Shown: positions 1-5,170 of the stretch, one piece after another
How positions within the stretch are numbered: the stretch's first letter is position 1
Layout of the letters: each line of letters begins with the position of its first letter
Source: an uncultured Clostridia bacterium
Lineage (GTDB): Bacteria; Bacillota; Clostridia; Oscillospirales; Oscillospiraceae
NCBI GenBank assembly: GCA_946011705.1
Contig: CAMGCA010000117.1
Span: forward strand, 1 to 6,700
Direction: 5' to 3'
Length of the DNA stretch: 6,700 nucleotides
Program-made: the position numbers and the translations under genes
Notes under the pieces: model-generated
Databases searched by the model: none
What the model was told of the DNA's origin: nothing
What the model saw: the letters and a program-made list of their open reading frames with translations, nothing else

Positions 1-108
1 CAGATACCCAAACGGCAGGTTTGTATGGTAAAAGATTCCTCACGGACTCTGAGCATAGCCGTGCGGGAGTTTGAAAAAATGCTCTGTCAGCAATCCAATA
101 CAAAATGA
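1..108 (+). CDS. C-terminal end of a truncated, unidentified protein
   Basis: The frame starting at base 1 is open for 35 codons and stops at TGA 106-108. The visible end reads as an ordinary protein C-terminus with a charged, probably helical stretch (IAVREFEKMLCQQ) just before the stop. The start lies outside the window. The length is too short to assign a family, and no catalytic motif is visible. It lies about 50 bases upstream of the next gene on the same strand, so the two may be co-transcribed. It could also be a chance open frame, since 35 codons without a stop is only modest evidence. Confidence 0.4.
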   Translation, partial: QIPKRQVCMVKDSSRTLSIAVREFEKMLCQQSNTK

Positions 109-158
109 AAGGATAATTCAGAGTGTGTGTATGTCACTCATAAAAAGAAGGTTGATTT

Positions 159-977
159 ATGAATCAGACAATTTCAAAAATTCCAAGAGAAGAAGCGGTG
201 GAGGCGATCTTCTCTAAAATTCTGCAATCACCAAATGCGTGTGCAAGACTCAGCGAGATATTTTATGAGCATCTGGACGATGATAACCGGATTCCTGATT
301 CTGATCCGGAACAATTCGCAAAAATTTTCTTTTCAGCCTACGAGAATCAGGATATCAATGCCTTGCTGCTGGCAGTCTGCCAGCGAAGCATGTTTGATCT
401 GCTGCGTGAAGCATATTTGATCCCCAAGCGGTTCCGCGGAAAAGCAGGAATGAATCCGCTTCTGCTGACAGATGCGGATGGCGGCTTGATGGAGCAAGTC
501 GTTACGGAAGAAGGAAAAGGCGTATCCCACCATGAGTTTGCAAAGTTTCAGGAGGTCCTGCAAAATCATCACTGCGCGCCTCGTTCCAGACTCTACTTGG
601 CCGATGGGTTCGATATTATCCGCTCATATACAGAGCAGTTGAATATTGAAGAAAAACTCTGCAATCGCAGGCGAGGAATTCTGGCGCTGTATGCGCTTCC
701 TGACACGGCTGCATTGGGGATGAGTGAAGCACAGGCCTACGCCATTATTTGGGACGCCTTTTGCTCCATTCAGAAAAGCGCGCCTTCGTCAATGGTTTAC
801 TATGGGCAGGAGACTGGCTCAAAAGACGGCCAAAAATATGATGAGGTTGGAATCCTGCTCCCCATCCACGAATTTGAAAAGCAGATGCTGCATCATTTGG
901 AGGAAGTAGATGGGATTGTGCTTTCCTGCAGGGAAAAGATGATAAAGCAGGCGGGGAAAGACAGTCTGCCGCTGTAA
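159..977 (+). CDS. Unrecognised 272-residue soluble protein
   Basis: I do not recognise a family with confidence. The ATG at 159 is preceded by AGAAGG at 146-151, a well-spaced ribosome site, and the frame is open to TAA 975-977. The protein has no signal peptide or membrane segment, so it is probably cytoplasmic. The N-terminal half is mostly helical and acidic. A distinctive conserved-looking block lies at about residues 65-105 (AYENQDINALLLAVCQRSMF, then LIPKRFRGKAGMNPLLLTD). The C-terminal half has a mixed alpha/beta look, with a His pair near residue 123 and a Cys/Arg-rich stretch (KLCNRRRG) near 167-174. The next gene starts 15 bases after the stop, indicating an operon with the DUF1275 membrane protein. 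Base composition is lower in GC than the genes beyond 1970, which may mean separate ancestry or an accessory origin. Its function is unknown. Confidence 0.8.
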   Translation: MNQTISKIPREEAVEAIFSKILQSPNACARLSEIFYEHLDDDNRIPDSDPEQFAKIFFSAYENQDINALLLAVCQRSMFDLLREAYLIPKRFRGKAGMNPLLLTDADGGLMEQVVTEEGKGVSHHEFAKFQEVLQNHHCAPRSRLYLADGFDIIRSYTEQLNIEEKLCNRRRGILALYALPDTAALGMSEAQAYAIIWDAFCSIQKSAPSSMVYYGQETGSKDGQKYDEVGILLPIHEFEKQMLHHLEEVDGIVLSCREKMIKQAGKDSLPL

Positions 978-992
978 TGGGGAGAATCACAG

Positions 993-1667
993 ATGAAAAA
1001 GGCCAAACAAATGTCGGAATCCATACGCCTTGGGATGCTTCTGGCCGTATCCGGTGGTTTTATGGACGCCTATTCATATATTGAGCGTGATCATGTATTT
1101 GCCAACGCACAGACCGGCAATATGCTGCTGCTCGGTGTGAATTTGTCCGAGGGAAACTTTCAGATGGCCATGCACTATTTTTTCCCTGTGTTTGCCTTTG
1201 CACTGGGGATTTCATTGGCGGAGCTGGTACATGTGGGCAAAAATCGGTTCTTGCACTGGCGGCAAAGCGCAGTCTTGATTGAGGCAGTCATCCTTGCGGG
1301 AGTCGCGTTTTTCCCACTTTCCATGAACCTGTTGGCCAATTCCTTGACCTCTTTTGCCTGCGGAATTCAAGTGGAGAGTTTCCGAAAGATTCGTGGAAAT
1401 AGTATCGCAACGACCATGTGTATCGGGAATATGCGAAGTGGGACGCAAAATCTCTGCAACTACTTTCAGAGCAAAGATATTGAATATCTCCGGAACGCCG
1501 TTTTATATTTTGGAATTATCCTGTGCTTTGTCATCGGCGCAGTAATAGGAAATTTTTCTATTCAGCTCTTGCATGAAAAGGCAATTCTTTGCTGTTCCGT
1601 CCTGCTGGTTTTTTCTTTTATCATGATGTTCATTGACTACGAGAAAGGGCAAAACAGCATATTCTGA
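993..1667 (+). CDS. DUF1275 / YoaK-family integral membrane protein
   Basis: This is a 224-residue hydrophobic protein, the usual length for the DUF1275 (YoaK) family. Family signatures near the N-terminus are GGFMDAYSY (residues 21-29) and ANAQTGNML (37-45), which match the GxxDAxxY...xxxxQTGN pattern of this family. I see about six membrane segments, roughly residues 12-30, 57-78, 92-112, 113-128, 168-187 and 195-214. A polar Arg-containing stretch (FRKIRGNSIATT, 130-141) follows the fourth; the same helix-end pattern recurs in the family. The start at 993 has GGGGAG at 979-984, an 8-base spacer. A second Met (codon at 1011) is possible but lacks a comparable site. No biochemical function is established for the family; it is a presumed small-molecule transporter or permease. 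It sits 15 bases after the preceding gene and is probably co-translated with it. Confidence 0.88.
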   Translation: MKKAKQMSESIRLGMLLAVSGGFMDAYSYIERDHVFANAQTGNMLLLGVNLSEGNFQMAMHYFFPVFAFALGISLAELVHVGKNRFLHWRQSAVLIEAVILAGVAFFPLSMNLLANSLTSFACGIQVESFRKIRGNSIATTMCIGNMRSGTQNLCNYFQSKDIEYLRNAVLYFGIILCFVIGAVIGNFSIQLLHEKAILCCSVLLVFSFIMMFIDYEKGQNSIF

Positions 1668-1792
1668 GAAGGACTTTGAAAACTGAAAATCATGGTTCAT
1701 CAAACCGATACAGAGCGAATGAAATCGAGCCGCGGAGTATTTCCTGACTGCTTTGGCAGAGCTCATCTGTTTGCCGGTACCTGCAAGAATTC

Positions 1793-1823
1793 AGAGCGCG
1801 TCGCAAAACCATCTCGCGTTTTT
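1793..1823 (+). terminator. Possible intrinsic terminator after the DUF1275 gene
   Basis: AGAGCGCG (1793-1800) can pair with CGCGTTTT (1815-1822) across a 14-base loop. The four inner pairs are G-C or C-G, and the outer four are A-T or G-T. The T tract 1819-1823 forms part of the stem and the tail. It lies about 125 bases past the upstream stop codon. The short GC core and large loop make it a weak candidate. Confidence 0.35.
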
Positions 1824-1855
1824 CTTAGCCTGTGTTAGTGTTATACAAAACGTTG

Positions 1856-1914
1856 GAATCAGACAGGGTGGAAAGACGAGTCGCTGCGGCCACCTCTGAA
1901 TCTGCTTCATTTTT
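1856..1914 (+). promoter_or_regulatory. Long imperfect hairpin with T run in the leader of the AAA+/VWA operon
   Basis: The arms 1856-1871 and 1890-1908 pair in four blocks: GGTGG with CCACC, CAG with CTG, CAGA with TCTG, and GAA with TTC. This gives 15 pairs, interrupted by a one-base bulge, a two-base bulge and one mismatch. The loop is 18 bases (1872-1889). The stem is followed by A and then five T (1910-1914). That shape fits either an intrinsic terminator for upstream transcription or an attenuator in the leader of the gene starting 56 bases later. No known riboswitch class is recognised. Confidence 0.45.
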
Positions 1915-1969
1915 ATAGGATAGAACCCGCGTTTCTTTGTGCTAAACACGGATTAAAGGAAGTGATTGG

Positions 1970-2884
1970 ATGTTTGAATTATTGGAAGATGAAAACATCG
2001 ACCCTGAGCTGCTGCGGGAACTCAGAGCCTTTCGGGAGGCGTATCCTCTGCCGGATTCCCTGCGGGACAGGGTTCCGATGCCCCTCTATCACTATTACGG
2101 AAAGGACATCTGGGAACAGGCCGCCGCAGCCCTGCTGTGCGGCAAAAACCTGCTGCTGGCCGGCGGGAAGGCCACCGGCAAAAACGTCCTGGCAGAAAAC
2201 CTGGCCGCAGTGTTCGGCCGTCCGGCCTGGAACGTTTCCTTCCACGTCAACATGGACGCCGCCGGCCTCATCGTCATGGACACATTTGAAAACGGGCAGG
2301 TGCGGTTCCGTCCCGGCCCTATCTATCAGTGCGTGAAGTACGGTGGCTTCGCCATTCTGGACGAGATCAACATGGCGAAAAACGAAGCTCTGGCCGTGCT
2401 GCACTCGGCGCTGGATTTCCGCCGGGTCATCGACGTACCGGGCTATGACCGCATCCCTATGGAGCCTTCCACCCGGTTCATCGCCACCATGAACTACGGC
2501 TATGCCGGCACCCGGGATCTGAATGAGGCCCTGACCTCCCGGTTTGCTGTCATTCAGATGCCCACCATCAGTCCGGAGAACCTGGACCGGCTCCTGGCAG
2601 GACAGTTCCCCTCTCTGAAAAAGAAGTACCGGGAACAGTTCGCCCAGCTCTTTTTCGAGCATCAGAAGAAGTGCGAGAGCGCCGAGATTTACACCAAGGC
2701 CTTGGACCTCCGGGGCCTGCTGGACGCGCTGGATCTCATGCGCGCAGGCGTCCCCGTCGTGGCGGCTCTGGACATGGGAATTACCAACAAGGCCTTTGAC
2801 AGCTATGAACAGGGCCTGATCCGTGATACCATGGCCCTGCGGATATCTCCCCGCCTCACCCGTGCCCAGCTGTTCGAGGGATAA
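1970..2884 (+). CDS. MoxR-type AAA+ ATPase, partner of a VWA protein
   Basis: This is a 304-residue cytoplasmic ATPase of the MoxR/CbbQ/NorQ/CobS type, expected to form a hexameric ring that remodels or activates a client with its VWA partner. Visible motifs are: a Walker A region GGKATGKN (residues 65-72), Walker B FAILDEIN (127-134, with D131 and E132), the insert typical of MoxR proteins (VRFRPGPIYQ, 111-120), sensor 1 ATMN (172-175), and an arginine-finger candidate in TSRF (R191). A helical lid domain follows from about 200 to the end. The Walker A is unusual: the Ser/Thr after the Lys, which normally helps coordinate magnesium, is Asn (N72), and the loop is GKAT rather than the common GPPG or GxPG. 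All other ATPase residues look intact, so activity is likely but unproven. The start is supported by AAGGAAG at 1956-1962. The VWA gene begins 4 bases after its stop. Confidence 0.9.
   Translation: MFELLEDENIDPELLRELRAFREAYPLPDSLRDRVPMPLYHYYGKDIWEQAAAALLCGKNLLLAGGKATGKNVLAENLAAVFGRPAWNVSFHVNMDAAGLIVMDTFENGQVRFRPGPIYQCVKYGGFAILDEINMAKNEALAVLHSALDFRRVIDVPGYDRIPMEPSTRFIATMNYGYAGTRDLNEALTSRFAVIQMPTISPENLDRLLAGQFPSLKKKYREQFAQLFFEHQKKCESAEIYTKALDLRGLLDALDLMRAGVPVVAALDMGITNKAFDSYEQGLIRDTMALRISPRLTRAQLFEG
2876..2881 (+). promoter_or_regulatory. Ribosome site that sets the start of the VWA gene
   Basis: GAGGGA lies inside the last codons of the AAA+ gene, 7 bases before ATG 2889. It favours 2889 over the longer in-frame start at 2823, which lies within the AAA+ gene and would add 22 residues with no family character. 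It also implies translational coupling of the two genes. Confidence 0.7.
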
Positions 2885-2888
2885 GACC

Positions 2889-4637
2889 ATGCTGACACAG
2901 CATTACAGCGCCCAGCAGCGCCGGGCGCTGAACCAGATCTGGACCGCCGCCGGACAGTACGGCTTCGACCCGCTGTTCATGGCCCTGCGCAGCGACGGGA
3001 CGCCGGACATCTATATGAACTGCATCGTGGGCTGCGTCCGGAAATGGTACGGAGCGGACATGCCCCGGGCGCTGTTCGGTGCCTGGGCGGAGGACCGCCG
3101 TCAGGCCATGCTGGACGATCTGGCGTGGCTGGCGCTGGAGAACGCCGTCTTTCAGCGGGAGCTGCCGGAACGGCCTATTCTGGCGGAGGCCCGCCGGGCC
3201 CACGCGGAGGATTTCTTTGACGGGGAGTACCAGCTCTCCCGGCAGGAGTGGATGGCCAAGAACCAGCTGGTCTACACCATGCAGGCCGCCCGGTGGAAAA
3301 GCGTGCTGGGCCAGCGTCCGCCGGTGATGACGCCCTGGGAGCGGAATCTGTCCGACGCTCTGCGCTGCGGTGGAGAGCTGGCCGGCGCCGCGCTGGCCGG
3401 CGCCATTCGGAACGCCTTTGCCCAGTCAGGGCTGTTTGATGGAACAGCCCGGTCCAAAACGGCCCTCCATCTGCACTTCGACGGCAAATGGGCCTCCGCC
3501 ATGGCAAAGTTCCTGCCCACGGAGATCGTCCACACCGACGTGCTGACGGTGGGGCACTCCAGTGCCGCCGGAGCCGGAGGCGGGCCGAAGCTGGATGTGC
3601 GCCGGGCAAAGCTGCGGCTGAATGAGAACGCCGAGCCGGACCGGCAGTACATTGAGAGCTGCTTCGGCCGCTCCCTCTATTCCCCAGAGGAACTGGCGGC
3701 GGCGGAGCAGCAGCTCTGTACCGGCAGTCATCTGGGCTGTCATCTGTGGTTCACGGCGGGTGCCCCGGACCCGGAGCGCGCCCGCAGCGGGGACTCCCGG
3801 CGGCTGACAGAGGAAGCCGCCTTGCAGGCCCGCCGGAACCGGGAGGCTTTCAACAGAGACAGCAGTCTCCATCAAAACGCCATCCTGCGGCTGACAGAGC
3901 AGATCCGCAGCTGCATTCAGGTCCACAGCCAGACCGAGACGGAGACGGCCCGCAGCGGCCGTCTGGACAGTCCCCGGGCCTGGCGGGCGGCGGTGTTGGA
4001 GGACCGTCAAGTCTTCCTGCGGGACATCAGTGCCCACCGGCCCGGATTCTCCGTGGACCTGCTGCTGGACGCGTCCTCCTCCCGGCTCCACTGTCAGGAG
4101 ACCATCGCCGCTCAGGGCTATATCCTGGCGGAGAGCCTGCAGCGATGCAGCATCCCGGTACGAGTCACCAGCTTTTGCAGTCTCCGGGGCTACACGGTAC
4201 TGCGGGTGCTGAAGGGCTTTGCCGACAAAAAGGGTAGTGAGAATATCTTCAACTACTTTGCCTCCGGCTGGAACCGGGACGGACTGGCCCTCCGGGCGGC
4301 GGGGGATCTGCTGCGAAGCGCACCGGAGGAGCGTCATCTTCTTCTGCTGCTGACGGACGCCAGTCCCAACGACAGCCACCGCATCCCGCCGGACGGGAAG
4401 CATCCCTTCGGCTGCGATTACGGGGATCGAGCCGCCGTGGAGGACACCGCCCGGGAGGTCCGCTCGCTGCGGCGGAAAAGTGTCCGGGTGGCGGCGGTCT
4501 TCATGGGAGAGGATATGAGTGTCCCCGGCGCGGAGGAAATTTACGGAAAAAACCTGGCCCGCATCCGCAGCATGGACCAGCTGGCTGGTGCGGCAGGCGC
4601 CCTGATCCGCCGGGAAATTCAGGATCTCTCCGATTAG
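2889..4637 (+). CDS. NorD/CobT-like VWA-domain protein
   Basis: This is a 582-residue soluble protein with a long helical N-terminal part and a C-terminal von Willebrand factor A domain at about residues 386-575. The metal-ion-dependent adhesion site is visible: DASSS (D394, S396, S398) supplies the DxSxS motif, and TDASPND (489-495) resembles the TDGxPND segment of NorD and CobT. NRDGLALR (462-469) also matches the NorD-type motif before that strand. The middle region (about 185-300) contains a Gly-rich loop (AAGAGGGP, 226-233) and several Cys and His residues, but no defined metal motif that I can name. In characterised relatives the VWA protein binds the AAA+ ring and recruits the client. 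Here it directly follows the ATPase gene with a 4-base gap. GC content is very high and the codon use is typical of the GC-rich part of the window, which explains the long antisense open frames. The client is not visible, so the exact role remains unknown. Confidence 0.88.
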   Translation: MLTQHYSAQQRRALNQIWTAAGQYGFDPLFMALRSDGTPDIYMNCIVGCVRKWYGADMPRALFGAWAEDRRQAMLDDLAWLALENAVFQRELPERPILAEARRAHAEDFFDGEYQLSRQEWMAKNQLVYTMQAARWKSVLGQRPPVMTPWERNLSDALRCGGELAGAALAGAIRNAFAQSGLFDGTARSKTALHLHFDGKWASAMAKFLPTEIVHTDVLTVGHSSAAGAGGGPKLDVRRAKLRLNENAEPDRQYIESCFGRSLYSPEELAAAEQQLCTGSHLGCHLWFTAGAPDPERARSGDSRRLTEEAALQARRNREAFNRDSSLHQNAILRLTEQIRSCIQVHSQTETETARSGRLDSPRAWRAAVLEDRQVFLRDISAHRPGFSVDLLLDASSSRLHCQETIAAQGYILAESLQRCSIPVRVTSFCSLRGYTVLRVLKGFADKKGSENIFNYFASGWNRDGLALRAAGDLLRSAPEERHLLLLLTDASPNDSHRIPPDGKHPFGCDYGDRAAVEDTAREVRSLRRKSVRVAAVFMGEDMSVPGAEEIYGKNLARIRSMDQLAGAAGALIRREIQDLSD

Positions 4638-4675
4638 ATATCAGGCGAATGACGAATGGTGCATTCAATTTGAAT

Positions 4676-4683
4676 GGAAGGAG
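4676..4683 (+). promoter_or_regulatory. Strong ribosome site that selects a GTG start
   Basis: GGAAGGAG at 4676-4683 is 8 bases before GTG 4692. The upstream in-frame ATG at 4674 overlaps this site and has none of its own, so GTG 4692 is the better start. Confidence 0.65.
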
Positions 4684-4691
4684 TATTTAAT

Positions 4692-4973
4692 GTGGCATTT
4701 TTTGAGAAGAAATCTACTGTTTTTAGGAAACAGGACAAGGCTGGCTGGCTTTCTGCCAAAGAGACGCTGAAAACCGCCGGCATCCGGGGAATCCGGGCTG
4801 GACGATACGATGTGGAGCCGCCTGTCTGCGGATGCGGCGCCAAGCTGGACCCCAGAAATTTCGGCGCAAAAGGTCCTATCGACCGCAGCATGTATTTTAT
4901 TGAGGTGCCGTTGGAGGAGGTGAAACGGGCCAGAGCATTGCTGAGTGTTTCTGAGGACGTACCGCAGTTATGA
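4692..4973 (+). CDS. Small DUF2007-like protein (93 residues), GTG start
   Basis: This is a small soluble protein with no signal peptide or membrane segment. The predicted order is strand (TVFRK, 9-13), helix (AGWLSAKETLKTAGI, 17-31), strand (31-43), a loop with CGCGAKLDPRNFG (46-58), strand (MYFIEV, 67-72) and helix (LEEVKRARALLS). The order strand, helix ending in AGI, strand, then strand and a final helix with an Ala-Arg-Ala pattern resembles the DUF2007 fold, which is found in small putative signalling or regulatory proteins. This is a fold-level resemblance, not a firm assignment. The two Cys residues in CGC (46 and 48) are close enough to bind a metal or form a redox pair, but no second pair exists for a classical zinc finger. 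The gene lies 54 bases after the VWA gene on the same strand and is probably part of that operon. An ATG at 4674 would extend it by six residues. Confidence 0.7.
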   Translation: MAFFEKKSTVFRKQDKAGWLSAKETLKTAGIRGIRAGRYDVEPPVCGCGAKLDPRNFGAKGPIDRSMYFIEVPLEEVKRARALLSVSEDVPQL

Positions 4974-5075
4974 GAAAACACTTCTGCGTTGGAAAGCAGT
5001 CTTTACATGCTTCGCTTATGGCTAAGATTTTATAGGTTTTTTCCGATTACAAATGAAAAAATTTTACATTGAGTA

Positions 5076-5103
5076 TTGTATTTTCGAAAAGAGCGGCTAT
5101 AAT
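5076..5103 (+). promoter_or_regulatory. Sigma-70-type promoter for the transporter gene
   Basis: A perfect -10 TATAAT lies at 5098-5103. The best -35 is TTGTAT at 5076-5081, with a 16-base spacer; it matches the consensus only in TTG. The region upstream is A+T-rich. Transcription would start near 5110, just before the inverted repeats. The weak -35 may imply a need for an activator. Confidence 0.65.
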
Positions 5104-5113
5104 AGCCTTCTGG

Positions 5114-5144
5114 TGTGAATAGATTGTTTATTCACAAACAATCT
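5114..5144 (+). promoter_or_regulatory. Two overlapping perfect inverted repeats (operator or leader hairpins)
   Basis: TGTGAATA (5114-5121) is a perfect inverted repeat of TATTCACA (5129-5136), with a 7-base gap. AGATTGTTT (5121-5129) is a perfect inverted repeat of AAACAATCT (5136-5144), with a 6-base gap. The second repeat reuses the gap of the first and overlaps its right arm, so in RNA only one hairpin can form at a time. The pair lies from about +4 to +35 of the presumed transcript and ahead of the ribosome site. As DNA, the second repeat's core TTGTTTATTCACAAACAA resembles the Rex operator. Confidence 0.75.
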
Positions 5145-5170
5145 GCACAAATATTAAGGGAGGAATCTAT

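Larger units (their letters stand above)
1668..1969. other. Non-coding 302-base spacer between the AT-richer pair and the GC-rich operon
   Basis: This stretch holds no gene I can support. It carries two hairpins followed by T runs (1793-1823 and 1856-1914) and, at its right end, the ribosome site AAGGAAG at 1956-1962 for the AAA+ gene. A 39-codon frame from ATG 1719 exists, but it has no ribosome site and no recognisable sequence. A weak -10-like TATACA at 1842-1847 lies just before the second hairpin but has no convincing -35. Overall base composition changes across this spacer. Confidence 0.6.

Noticed and set aside
1719..1838. Possible 39-codon small gene in the spacer
   Set aside because: There is no ribosome site before ATG 1719, no recognisable sequence, and it overlaps a possible terminator.
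2823..2888. Longer N-terminus for the VWA protein from ATG 2823
   Set aside because: It lies inside the AAA+ gene and lacks a ribosome site. The ATG at 2889 has GAGGGA at ideal spacing.
1979..2890. Antisense open frame of 303 codons opposite the AAA+ gene
   Set aside because: The sense strand has intact ATPase motifs and a good ribosome site; the antisense frame has neither.
3426..4403. Antisense open frame of 325 codons opposite the VWA gene
   Set aside because: GC-rich coding DNA has few stop codons in other frames. The sense frame has clear VWA motifs, and the antisense product is low-complexity in Pro, Gln, Arg and Gly.
4690..4770. 26-codon frame starting at ATG 4690, overlapping the GTG start
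   Set aside because: It is a short shifted frame inside the DUF2007-like gene, whose own frame is longer and has the better protein character.
4986..5042. Possible terminator after the small DUF2007-like gene
   Set aside because: The stem AAGCA/TGCTT with a loose GCG/CGC base is short and bulged, and the T run (5037-5042) is about 20 bases away from it.
5114..5136. CRP-type site from TGTGA...TCACA
   Set aside because: The half-sites are 13 bases apart rather than the 6 required by CRP, so the resemblance is coincidental.
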